Positions 1 to 6,338 of a DNA stretch of 19,415 nucleotides are shown piece after piece (the stretch's first letter is position 1; each line of letters begins with the position of its first letter). The stretch is from CAZVJA01 sp964626885 (GTDB taxonomy: Bacteria > Planctomycetota > Planctomycetia > Planctomycetales > Planctomycetaceae), in contig CAZVJA010000091.1 of the NCBI GenBank assembly GCA_964626885.1, positions 1 to 19,415 of the forward strand, given 5' to 3'. Position numbers and translations under genes: made by a program. The notes beneath the pieces were generated by a model. That model worked only from the letters and a program-made list of their open reading frames with translations. It did not search any database and was not told the origin of the DNA.

Positions 1-1
1 G

Positions 2-187
2 TTGAAGCACTGCCTCGGCCAAGACGGCCTCGATTTGCGGACCATGGGCTACCGCTCCGCGCACACGCTGGGGGGGAACTCGGTTCCGCTCGGCTTGGGG
101 GATTTCTTCTTCACCCCCGACGACCCGCTCCACCCGGATTATGATGACGAGGACGATGAGGAAGACGAAGAGGAAGAACAGGAATAG
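2..187 (+). CDS. C-terminal end of an unidentified protein with an acidic tail (5' end outside the window)
   Basis: The reading frame is open to the left edge and ends with TAG at 185-187, so this is probably the 3' end of a longer gene. The TTG at 2 is not convincing as a start. About 61 residues are visible: a neutral stretch containing GYRSAHTLGGNSVPLGLGDF, then an almost purely acidic tail of Asp and Glu. I do not recognise the family. The stop codon runs directly into the left inverted repeat of the four-helix-bundle unit. The 628-residue protein beyond that unit also has an Asp-rich run, so the two genes may once have been adjacent, but this is only inference. Confidence 0.5.
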   Translation: MKHCLGQDGLDLRTMGYRSAHTLGGNSVPLGLGDFFFTPDDPLHPDYDDEDDEEDEEEEQE

Positions 188-220
188 GCTTCAGACTTCA
201 GGTGGTCGGGCTTCAGGCAA
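186..220 (+). repeat. Left inverted repeat, CTTCAGG-word family
   Basis: This is the left arm of the inverted pair around the four-helix-bundle gene. It contains three CTTCAG words, and its partner is 718-752. It starts within the stop codon of the upstream gene. Confidence 0.6.
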
Positions 221-284
221 ATGCCAAGAGAATCCACCGTTTTGAGTGGTACATCGATCATACTCCTCCCAGTAGGGCGCTGAA

Positions 285-647
285 TTGTCTCGCGATCCCG
301 AAAAACTTGATGTCTTCAAGCTTGCCGATGGCCTGGTGCTTGAAGTCTATCGGTATACGAATTGCTTTCCAGTTGAAGAGCGATATGGATTGCAGTCGCA
401 GATTCGACGGGCGACGGTGTCGATTCCCGCGAATATCGTCGAGGGCTGCAACCGCAACTCCGAACGGGACTATCTCCATTTCATGACGATTGCACTAGGC
501 TCCGCGAGTGAAGCTCGCTACCTGTTGAGCCTCGCAGTTCGCCTCGATCTTCTCAAACGGGATGAACATGATGGCCTGCAGCAGAGATTTGACCACCTGA
601 TTCGCAGCATGCAGAAGCTGATCACTAAACTGCGAAATTCTGAATAG
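285..647 (+). CDS. Four-helix-bundle protein (S23 / 23S rRNA intervening-sequence protein family)
   Basis: This 120-residue protein has the hallmarks of the four-helix-bundle family named after ORFs in 23S rRNA intervening sequences: LDVFKLADGLVLEVYRYT near the N-terminus, then YGLQSQIRRATVSIPANIVEGCNRNSERDYLHFMTIALGSASEARYLL over residues 34-82, and a final amphipathic helix ending QKLITKL. Length is normal for the family. The start is a TTG at 285; no upstream ATG in frame is available, and this start gives the usual short leader before LDV. The family includes bAvd, the accessory protein of diversity-generating retroelements, but no reverse transcriptase or variable repeat is present here, nor any rRNA. 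The molecular role of stand-alone members is not established; nucleic-acid binding is plausible. Flanking inverted repeats suggest it travels as a unit. Confidence 0.85.
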   Translation: MSRDPEKLDVFKLADGLVLEVYRYTNCFPVEERYGLQSQIRRATVSIPANIVEGCNRNSERDYLHFMTIALGSASEARYLLSLAVRLDLLKRDEHDGLQQRFDHLIRSMQKLITKLRNSE

Positions 648-717
648 ACCTGACGCAATGGAAGCTAGTGCGATGCGAATCCGGTTGATTTACTTGATGT
701 GCATTAGGGTAATTGTC

Positions 718-752
718 TTACCTGAAGTCCGATCGCCTGAAGCCCGAAGCCT
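718..752 (-). repeat. Right inverted repeat, CTTCAGG-word family
   Basis: This is the right arm of the inverted pair. Read on the minus strand it gives AGGCTTCGGGCTTCAGG..., matching 186-220 apart from six transitions. It ends 3 bases before the ATG at 756, so any native ribosome-binding site of that gene would have been replaced by repeat sequence. Confidence 0.6.
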
Positions 753-755
753 GAA

Positions 756-2642
756 ATGCTCTCCGACTTCCTGAAAATCAGCCCGCGCATCAGTGTCTTG
801 CCGATCATTCATGGCAGCGGGGATTTTGCGGTCGAAGTGCGGCGAGTGATGCTCTCGCAAAAGTTCGACTGCGTCGCTGTGCCGCTGCCGGTATCGTTTC
901 AGCCGGCGGTTGAACGGGCGATGGATTTTCTGCCGGGAATCTCAGCCGTTTTGCAGGAGGAGCCGCGGAGCTTCGCGAACCCGGGTTGGACCGGTGACGA
1001 CGACGATGACGACTCGGACGAGGACGATCCGCGCGTCTTCAGCTATGTGCCGATCGATCCCTGCCAGGGAGTGATCGCAGCTCTGCGGATTGCCATGCAG
1101 GAACGCATTCCGCGGGCATTCATCGATCTCGAAACGGCGCACTTCCAGTCGCTGGGGGCGATGCTCCCCGATCCTTACGCGCTGAAGAAAGTTCCGGTGG
1201 AACAGTTCTCAGCGGCGGTGCTGCCGGCCATTCCTCGATTGCCTGAAGGGCAGCCCAGAAATCGTTGCTTCGCCATGGCCGAGCGGCTCCGCGCGCTGGA
1301 ATCGAAATATCAGTCGATCCTGTTCGTCTGCTCGATCGTGCAATGGCCTTGGATCAAGGAAGCGTATACCGAGCAGAGACGTTGTAATGCGGCTGACGAC
1401 ACGGTTGATGAACCGCTGATCCACGGTGTCGAGCCGTCGACGTTGCTGTTCTTGCTGGGGGAATTGCCGTTCATCACCGGGCTGTATGAGCGCGCTCGGG
1501 CGGAATTGGACGACGACGAGAACCTGTCGATTGACGGCATCAAAGAGATGCTGCTTGCATCGCGCGACGCTTACAAGACTGATCTGCGTTCCAGGGCACG
1601 GCCAGTCACTCCAAAAACCCTCTCCGCTTATTTTCAATATGTGCGGAACCTGGCGCTGATCGAACGGCGGATGACTCCCGATTTGTACACGCTGATTGTG
1701 GCGGCACAGCAGTTCTTCGGTGATCAATTCGCGATCCACCTGGCAGAGCAGGCGCGTGAGTATCCCTTCGCGGGGCTGCTCCCGTTTCCCACGCTCGGCA
1801 TGGGGATTGGAAAAGGGCGGCTCCCCGATAGTGACGTCGCGGTGCTCAAGAACCGGCTGCCGGGTCCGGTGGTCTCATGGCGAACGTGCGAGCTTCATCC
1901 CCGTCCGCCGCGCCCGGAGCAACAGAAATGGCGGATGCGCTGGAACCCGTACAGCCAGTGCAGTTGGCCGCCGGAAGATACCGCAATCGAACGCTTCCGC
2001 ACGCATGTCAAAGACGCGGCGCTGGCAATGCTCGGCAACGATCTGGCCCGCATCGAGAAATTCACCACCAGCCTGAAGGATGGGCTCGACATCCGCGAAA
2101 CATTGAGGAACTGGCACACGGGCGAGCTGTACGTCAAAGAATACCCGCCGACGCGCGGCAATCTGGACTGCGTCGTGATGCTGTTCGACTCCCCCGCCGA
2201 TCCGCGCGATTACCCCTGGCGGATTACCTGGCATGCCGAACATCAGGATGAGTCGACTTTGTCGCTGTTCGCCACCGACTTCATGCAGGAGATTGTCGGC
2301 CCTGGAATCGCGCTGGCGACCTATGGCGGGGCGATGTTCCTGTTTCCTCCCCGGCCGATTCGTGACATCTGGCGCGACCGCCGATTCGATTATGTCGACA
2401 CGCTCGAAGAGCGGCTGATCGCCGCCGCTTGCCATCACAGCCGAGAGAAACACGTCGCCCTGTTGAGCGCGGCCCCTCCCGGCCCTGGTTGGCGGCGGCT
2501 GGCACGCAAATACCGCAAGAAGCTGATCCATATTCCGCTCAGCCGGTTCAGCCAGGAGACGATTCAGCAACTGCGGATGTTCCATGTGTTGAACGGCCAG
2601 CAAATTCGGAGCTTCGCGGCGCACTTCATTCGCAAAGCATGA
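756..2642 (+). CDS. Large cytoplasmic protein resembling DUF5682 / TraB-ChaN-type proteins
   Basis: The product is 628 residues with no signal peptide or membrane segment. The N-terminus (ISVLPIIHGSGDFAVEVRRVMLSQKFDCVAVPLP) looks like the opening strand-helix of the EreA/ChaN/TraB fold as seen in DUF5682. About residues 91-128 (FSYVPIDPCQGVIAALRIAMQERIPRAFIDLET) fit the second block of that family, and SILFVCSIVQWPWI (near 188-201) aligns with its VVCGAWH block, but without the histidine. The GLYERARAEL and YVRNLALIERRM helices that follow also fit. Residues about 80-92 are an Asp-rich insert. This assignment is from memory of motifs and is moderate at best. The start ATG directly follows the right repeat and has no clear Shine-Dalgarno. 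In conflict systems DUF5682 proteins accompany MoxR/VWA genes, which are not visible here. Confidence 0.55.
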   Translation: MLSDFLKISPRISVLPIIHGSGDFAVEVRRVMLSQKFDCVAVPLPVSFQPAVERAMDFLPGISAVLQEEPRSFANPGWTGDDDDDDSDEDDPRVFSYVPIDPCQGVIAALRIAMQERIPRAFIDLETAHFQSLGAMLPDPYALKKVPVEQFSAAVLPAIPRLPEGQPRNRCFAMAERLRALESKYQSILFVCSIVQWPWIKEAYTEQRRCNAADDTVDEPLIHGVEPSTLLFLLGELPFITGLYERARAELDDDENLSIDGIKEMLLASRDAYKTDLRSRARPVTPKTLSAYFQYVRNLALIERRMTPDLYTLIVAAQQFFGDQFAIHLAEQAREYPFAGLLPFPTLGMGIGKGRLPDSDVAVLKNRLPGPVVSWRTCELHPRPPRPEQQKWRMRWNPYSQCSWPPEDTAIERFRTHVKDAALAMLGNDLARIEKFTTSLKDGLDIRETLRNWHTGELYVKEYPPTRGNLDCVVMLFDSPADPRDYPWRITWHAEHQDESTLSLFATDFMQEIVGPGIALATYGGAMFLFPPRPIRDIWRDRRFDYVDTLEERLIAAACHHSREKHVALLSAAPPGPGWRRLARKYRKKLIHIPLSRFSQETIQQLRMFHVLNGQQIRSFAAHFIRKA

Positions 2643-2759
2643 CGAGACGTCCGGAAGCGGCATTCAGGGTTTGAGGGGCGTTCATCGCAAGTCCCATCTG
2701 CGAGCAATGTTGCGTGGTTCGCTATTGCGTCCTGAATGCGTTGTTCCCGCAATCATCGC

Positions 2760-2788
2760 TTGAGAACCCGGCAGCGGTGGCGTACGAT
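2760..2788 (+). promoter_or_regulatory. Candidate sigma70-type promoter of the response regulator gene
   Basis: TTGAGA at 2760-2765 and TACGAT at 2783-2788 are separated by 17 bases. The match is five of six and four of six to the consensus hexamers. It would give a leader of about 40 bases before the ATG at 2835. An overlapping GATAAT at 2786-2791 is an alternative -10. Confidence 0.4.
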
Positions 2789-2834
2789 AATCCTCGTGCC
2801 AGTTCTGTTTACCGGCCGTAATACCGAGGGTGCC

Positions 2835-3263
2835 ATGAGTTCCGGAAAAACAATTCTCCTGATCGAGGACGACCGCGAGATTTCGTCGACCATTTCAGGA
2901 GTCCTTGATGCCGCCGGGTACGACGTGCTGGTGGCCCCCAACGGCATCGAAGGACGGCGGCTCATTGAGACAAAGCAGCCGGACCTGGTCATCACCGATA
3001 TGATGATGCCCCGCATGGGGGGCTTTCCGGTCCTCGAATTTCTGAAGACCCTCGAGAATCCGCCGCGGGTGATCATGATTACCGCGAATGAGGGGGGACG
3101 GCACAAAGCCTACGCCGAAATGCTGGGGGTGGACGACTACCTCCGCAAACCGTTCGCGATGGATGTGATGCTCGAAGCGATCGAACGGGTAATCGGCAGC
3201 CCGGACGCCGGGGACAAGGGAGCCAACCGCCTGAAGCGCCCCGCGAAGAAGGAATCGCCGTAG
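2835..3263 (+). CDS. Single-domain response regulator (receiver only)
   Basis: This 142-residue protein is a CheY-like receiver that accepts a phosphoryl group from a histidine kinase. The acidic cluster is E11-D12-D13, the phosphoacceptor is D55 in LVITDMMMPRMGG, the switch threonine is T83 in VIMITANEGG, and the conserved lysine is K105 in YLRKPF. No output domain follows; the C-terminus is a short basic tail (RLKRPAKKESP). The open frame extends upstream to 2736, but the ATG at 2835 has GAGGG just before it and begins at the normal KTILLIEDD strand. No kinase gene is adjacent, so it is an orphan in this window. Its stop runs straight into a CTTCAGG-type repeat. Confidence 0.93.
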   Translation: MSSGKTILLIEDDREISSTISGVLDAAGYDVLVAPNGIEGRRLIETKQPDLVITDMMMPRMGGFPVLEFLKTLENPPRVIMITANEGGRHKAYAEMLGVDDYLRKPFAMDVMLEAIERVIGSPDAGDKGANRLKRPAKKESP

Positions 3264-3293
3264 TCAGACTTCGGGCTTCAGGCTTCAGGTTTT
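3264..3293 (+). repeat. Solo CTTCAGG-word repeat abutting a stop codon
   Basis: Directly after the TAG at 3261-3263 comes TCAGACTTCGGGCTTCAGG, another CTTCAGG and then TTTTT. It is the same word family as the repeats at 186-220 and 718-752, in the orientation of the left arm. It has no inverted partner here. It lies between two convergent genes, but does not form a hairpin by itself, so I do not call it a terminator. Confidence 0.5.
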
Positions 3294-3352
3294 TGGGTCC
3301 GAAGCACTGAACGAGCGGCGATGAGACCAGAGCCGCCTCGCGGAATCGGCTG

Positions 3353-3739
3353 TTATTCGTAACCCAGGTTCCGTTCGATCGCCTTTGCTCTCGGCGACAT
3401 GAAAAGATCGCGGATCGGGTCTTTCTGATCTTCAAGTGGTCGATTGCCGCGAGCTTCTTTACCGACGAATTCCCAGTTGTCCCCTTCTTCCTGCGAGACG
3501 TCACGATAGTCGTTCGTGCGTGGTTTGAAGATTTTCATCGACTCGCTCATCATCTCCCGCCCTGCCTGAAACGCGGTGCAGCCGGGCAGCACACCCACCA
3601 TAAGCAGCACCATCCCTAGACGGCAGATTCCTCCCAGAGGGGCAGACAAGAAACCGGTTTGTTGAGCCTTTTCCCTTTGCCCACGGGTCAGGGTCGAGAA
3701 CTGGCGGGACGTGCGGTGCAGTGGCGGAAGCTGTAACAT
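3353..3739 (-). CDS. Predicted lipoprotein of unknown function
   Basis: The product is 128 residues. The start ATG at 3739 is preceded by GGGGAGG nine bases upstream, the best ribosome-binding site in this area. A hydrophobic segment (about residues 41-52, LGMVLLMVGV) leads to the lipobox LPGC with Cys54 as the predicted lipidated residue. The n-region is unusually long, so an internal start nearer the hydrophobic core is possible. The mature part is about 74 residues, charged, and ends with a motif I associate with planctomycete exported proteins: WEFVGKEARGNRP, then MSPRAKAIERNLGYE. No enzymatic motif is visible. It is transcribed divergently from the BshB1-like gene and convergently with the response regulator. 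Confidence 0.7.
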   Translation of the reverse strand: MLQLPPLHRTSRQFSTLTRGQREKAQQTGFLSAPLGGICRLGMVLLMVGVLPGCTAFQAGREMMSESMKIFKPRTNDYRDVSQEEGDNWEFVGKEARGNRPLEDQKDPIRDLFMSPRAKAIERNLGYE

Positions 3740-3988
3740 TGGCGGAAACCTCCCCGTAGCGGAACATCGGCGCACGCGACCGGAGCAGAATGCGTTATGA
3801 TGGAGGCTGACGGAGTGAGTTGTGCGAGGGGAAGCTGGAGGAGAGGGCCGCATTTTGCATATTTGCGCCGTTTCGTCCAGACCGATTTTCGCCCCTCGGG
3901 TGGGCTTGTTTCCCCCCTCTTCGCTGTTGAGAAACCTGAAGAATAACCTCTGTCTTTGCGGAAATTCGCATCCCCCCTGGAACCCATT

Positions 3989-4696
3989 GTGAACGCACCT
4001 GCCGAGCCGCTCGATGTGTTGGTTGTCGCCCCGCATCCCGACGACGCGGAGATCAGCGTCGGGGGGACGATTCTTCGCAGCCGGAGGGCCGGGTTGAAGG
4101 TCGGCGTGCTTGACCTCACCAGCGGCGAACCGACGCCGCGAGGCACCCAGGAGATTCGTGCTCGGGAGACGGAAGCCGCGACGAAACTGCTCGACCTTTC
4201 CTGGCGGGGCAACCTTGGTCTGCCGAATCGGAGCCTGGAGAGCAACCTCGATGCGCGATGGGCATTGGCTGGTTTCTTCCGGTTGGCCCGTCCCCGAATC
4301 ATTCTGGCTCCGTATTGGGAGGATGTGCATCCCGACCATGTCGCCGCGAGCCGATTGTGCGACGATGCCCGCTTCTGGGCAAAACTCAGTCGCAGCGATC
4401 TCCCGGGAGAGCCCTGGTGGCCGCCGCGGATGTATTACTTCTGGAGCATCCATCTGCGGATTCATCCCAAGCCTTCGTTCGTGTTCGACATCAGCGACGT
4501 CATCGACGAGAAGATGGCCGCGATCGGCTGTTATGAAAGTCAGTTCTCGCCGCGCGGTCCTAACGAATTCCCGACACCGCTGGACGACATCCGCGACCGG
4601 GCACGCTACTGGGGCTGGAGCATCGGCGTGAAACATGCAGAACCGTTTGCCAGCCGCGAGGAGATCGGCGTGACGTCACTGGATACGTTTCGATAG
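3989..4696 (+). CDS. bshB1: LmbE/PIG-L family deacetylase, bacillithiol-type (BshB1-like)
   Basis: This is a 235-residue zinc-dependent N-acetylglucosaminyl deacetylase. In bacillithiol synthesis BshB1 deacetylates GlcNAc-malate. Metal-binding motifs are APHPDDAEIS (H16, D18, D19) and the second block EDVHPDHVAASRL (H114, D116, H117). The BshB1 signature continues with GEPWWPPRMYYFW, SFVFDISDVIDEKMAAIGCYESQF and RARYWGWSIGVKHAEPF. I prefer the GTG at 3989, which puts the first strand close to the N-terminus; an in-frame TTG at 3956 would add 11 residues. The MoaD-like gene starts 11 bases downstream, so the two are probably co-transcribed. Whether this organism makes bacillithiol cannot be told from the window: bshA and bshC are absent here. 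Confidence 0.85.
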   Translation: MNAPAEPLDVLVVAPHPDDAEISVGGTILRSRRAGLKVGVLDLTSGEPTPRGTQEIRARETEAATKLLDLSWRGNLGLPNRSLESNLDARWALAGFFRLARPRIILAPYWEDVHPDHVAASRLCDDARFWAKLSRSDLPGEPWWPPRMYYFWSIHLRIHPKPSFVFDISDVIDEKMAAIGCYESQFSPRGPNEFPTPLDDIRDRARYWGWSIGVKHAEPFASREEIGVTSLDTFR

Positions 4697-4707
4697 CGAG
4701 TAACCGC

Positions 4708-4971
4708 ATGACGATCCGCGTGGAATTCTACGGGGTAGCGCGATGGCAGGCAGGTTGTGACCTGCTGGAGATCGAAGCCGCGACGCTGGGCGAGTCATTC
4801 GAACGGCTCGCGGAACGCCTGCCGGAGTTTGCCGCACTGCGTGATCCCGACGGCGGATTGCAGCCGGGGTTTCTCGCGAGCATCAACGGCAAGACGTTCA
4901 CGCGCGATCGGGCGACGCGGCTCAACCCGGGGGACGCACTGCTGATTCTGTCGGCGGACGTCGGGGGCTGA
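4708..4971 (+). CDS. MoaD/ThiS-family sulfur carrier protein
   Basis: The product is an 87-residue ubiquitin-like protein ending in Gly-Gly (ILSADVGG), the C-terminus that is adenylated and thiocarboxylated in MoaD and ThiS. The beta-grasp pattern is visible: an opening strand VEFYGVARWQAG, a central helix GESFERLAERLPEF, then ASINGKTFTRDRATRLNPGDALLIL. Length matches MoaD (about 80-90). It lies 11 bases after the BshB1-like gene. No moaE, thiG or E1-like enzyme gene is nearby, so molybdopterin versus another sulfur-transfer pathway cannot be decided. A hairpin 42 bases downstream probably ends the transcript. Confidence 0.85.
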   Translation: MTIRVEFYGVARWQAGCDLLEIEAATLGESFERLAERLPEFAALRDPDGGLQPGFLASINGKTFTRDRATRLNPGDALLILSADVGG

Positions 4972-5012
4972 GTCGGGAATTCTGGTTGCATCGGATCGCC
5001 ACCAAATTACAA

Positions 5013-5044
5013 CCGGCGTCCCCCGAGGATTCGAGGAACGCCGG
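5013..5044. terminator. Candidate bidirectional terminator hairpin
   Basis: CCGGCGT at 5013-5019 pairs with ACGCCGG at 5038-5044, and pairing continues inward with two imperfect positions toward CGA/TCG, giving a stem of about 14. It sits between two convergent genes (MoaD-like and the cysteine-cluster protein). No strong T-tract follows on either side. Confidence 0.45.
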
Positions 5045-5104
5045 CGATTGTCGGATTAGTCCATGCTGTCACGGGGAACCACCCGGATTCCGCCGTCAAC
5101 GGAG

Positions 5105-5126
5105 AACCGCTTGGTAGTAAGCGGTT
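5105..5126. terminator. Perfect 8-bp hairpin at the 3' end of the cysteine-cluster gene
   Basis: AACCGCTT at 5105-5112 and AAGCGGTT at 5119-5126 form a perfect stem with a 6-base loop. It lies 15 bases past the minus-strand stop codon. The lack of a T-run makes intrinsic termination uncertain; 3'-end protection is an alternative. Confidence 0.35.
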
Positions 5127-5140
5127 AGGAAAAGCGAAGA

Positions 5141-5632
5141 CTACTCTCCCTTCTTCCCTTCTTTTTTCTTCGTCTCGCCGACTTTGAAGCCTTTTTCAAA
5201 TGCCGCGTCGCTGAAGACGAGCTCGAGCTTCTTGTCCCCTTCGGCTTTCTCGACCTTGCCCTTGCAGTTATTGCAGCAGAAGCAGACCTTCACCCCATCC
5301 GCGATATCGATGGCAGTGGCGGGATTCAGCTTGCCGCCGGTGAGCGGGCACTTTACTTCCTTCGCCTGCTTGGTGCCAACCAGCTGCATGTTCGCCTTCA
5401 CGGCGTACTTGGCGGTGTTCTTCTCGAACTCGGCGGGGCAGTTCCCGCAGCAGAGGTAAACCTCGCCCCCTTTGTACTTCACAGCGTGCTCTTTGCTCGC
5501 CGCTTTGCCGGAAACCGGGCACTTGCATTCGAAACCCTTCTTCTTGTCCTTCTCGCCTTCGGCACTGATCGCCACGCACGCAAACAACAATGCTGCAGCA
5601 ACAGAGACAGTTCTCACAAACGACTTCGACAT
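5141..5632 (-). CDS. Secreted protein with two TRASH-like cysteine clusters, probably metal-binding
   Basis: The product is 163 residues. The start ATG at 5632 has AGGA seven bases upstream and gives a clean signal peptide (KSFVRTVSVAAALLFACVAISA, cleavage near residue 24). The mature protein has two repeats of the same design: C36-x-C38-P...C61-C62-x-x-C65, and C95-P...C117-x-C119-C120-x-x-C123. Each starts with CP(V/L)(S/T)G and ends with CC-x-N-C, as in TRASH/YHS-like metal-binding modules. The tail is Lys- and Glu-rich. The function is inferred to be export-side binding of a transition metal such as copper or zinc; no partner transporter is adjacent. A longer start 10 codons upstream exists but lacks the ribosome-binding site. 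Confidence 0.8.
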   Translation of the reverse strand: MSKSFVRTVSVAAALLFACVAISAEGEKDKKKGFECKCPVSGKAASKEHAVKYKGGEVYLCCGNCPAEFEKNTAKYAVKANMQLVGTKQAKEVKCPLTGGKLNPATAIDIADGVKVCFCCNNCKGKVEKAEGDKKLELVFSDAAFEKGFKVGETKKKEGKKGE

Positions 5633-5772
5633 GGATTGTCCTTTCAAGTGGGAGCGGAACAACGAGGAGTTTCTCTAACAGCCCGCAGAACTTCCGCAGA
5701 AGGGGCGGGAATGTAATCGAACGCAACCTGAGCGTGAAGAGAGAAGTCAACCCAACTTCACTGCTCATTAAG

Positions 5773-5785
5773 GCGTATAATACGC
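5773..5785. promoter_or_regulatory. Palindromic -10 element / possible operator
   Basis: GCGTATAATACGC is a perfect dyad (6+1+6) that contains a perfect TATAAT at 5776-5781. It lies in the divergent spacer between the cysteine-cluster gene (minus) and the small membrane protein gene (plus). The plus-strand -35 region is poor, which would fit an activated or regulated promoter. Confidence 0.3.
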
Positions 5786-5862
5786 AAAAGTTCATTGATG
5801 CGTACAACAAAAACGGGATCTTTTTCAAAAATTTCTACACGGTCGATTTTCGTAGAGTCCCG

Positions 5863-6108
5863 ATGTCAGACCCCCCAAACCGGACAAATCCATCCAAATG
5901 TGAGCCCGGAAGGCTCGTCCTCACATTGTCCGCCATCGCCTGTTACATATTGAGTATCGGCCCTGTCGCCTGGCTCGACCGGAGCCGGCTGGTTCCCAAG
6001 CCTGTCATGGACGCCGTGCTGCAGGTCTATTTCCCGATGGATTGGCTGTACGACCATTCCGATCGGTTCCGCGACCTGTTCGAATGGTACCTCCGACTCT
6101 GGTGGTGA
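5863..6108 (+). CDS. Small single-pass membrane protein of unknown function
   Basis: The product is 81 residues, starting at ATG 5863. The open frame continues upstream, but that region is divergent promoter DNA. A basic and polar N-terminus (SDPPNRTNPSKCEPGR) precedes one hydrophobic segment, about residues 18-35 (LVLTLSAIACYILSIGPVAWL), followed by an aromatic-rich tail (VYFPMDWLYDHSDRFRDLFEWYLRLWW). I recall similar short proteins in other planctomycetes, all uncharacterised. It has no operon partner. Confidence 0.6.
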   Translation: MSDPPNRTNPSKCEPGRLVLTLSAIACYILSIGPVAWLDRSRLVPKPVMDAVLQVYFPMDWLYDHSDRFRDLFEWYLRLWW

Positions 6109-6180
6109 ATGGATTTCCCGCAACTCGCCATGTGAATGCAGCCTAACTTCTTCCAGTCCATCAGCTTCGTCATACGGTTT

Positions 6181-6202
6181 TGATTCGATTCGCCTCGAAT
6201 CA
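6181..6202. terminator. 8-bp hairpin after the small membrane protein gene
   Basis: TGATTCGA at 6181-6188 and TCGAATCA at 6195-6202 form a perfect stem with a 6-base loop, 73 bases past the stop. It lacks a T-tract, so it may be a terminator or merely a local dyad. Confidence 0.25.
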
Positions 6203-6338
6203 TCTCCTCGCGTGAGCTATGCTTGGATCTCCATCCCCGGAAACGCATGCACGCAGGCCATGACGTTTTCGCGACAGTGACACAATGTTGACGACGCGAT
6301 GCTGAGCAGGATTGATTTGGGCCCCATTGAAATGAGAA

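Larger units (their letters stand above)
186..755. mobile_element. Putative four-helix-bundle gene unit with 35-bp imperfect inverted repeats
   Basis: An inverted repeat at 186-220 (AGGCTTCAGACTTCAGG...) matches the reverse complement of 718-752 without gaps. I count six mismatches in about 33 aligned bases, all of them transitions. The repeats enclose a single gene, a four-helix-bundle protein. The unit fills the whole gap between two genes: its left end touches the stop codon at 185-187 and its right end lies 3 bases before the ATG at 756. The repeat is built from CTTCAGG-type words and another copy occurs at 3264-3293. No convincing target-site duplication is visible, and no transposase is encoded. 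Calling it mobile is inference from the inverted repeats and the position. Confidence 0.45.

Noticed and set aside
186..755. Diversity-generating retroelement (four-helix bundle as Avd)
   Set aside because: No reverse transcriptase, template repeat or variable repeat is visible nearby.
3353..4636. A 427-residue minus-strand protein including the lipoprotein as its C-terminus
   Set aside because: Its upstream part is antisense to the BshB1-like gene, and a strong ribosome-binding site precedes ATG 3739.
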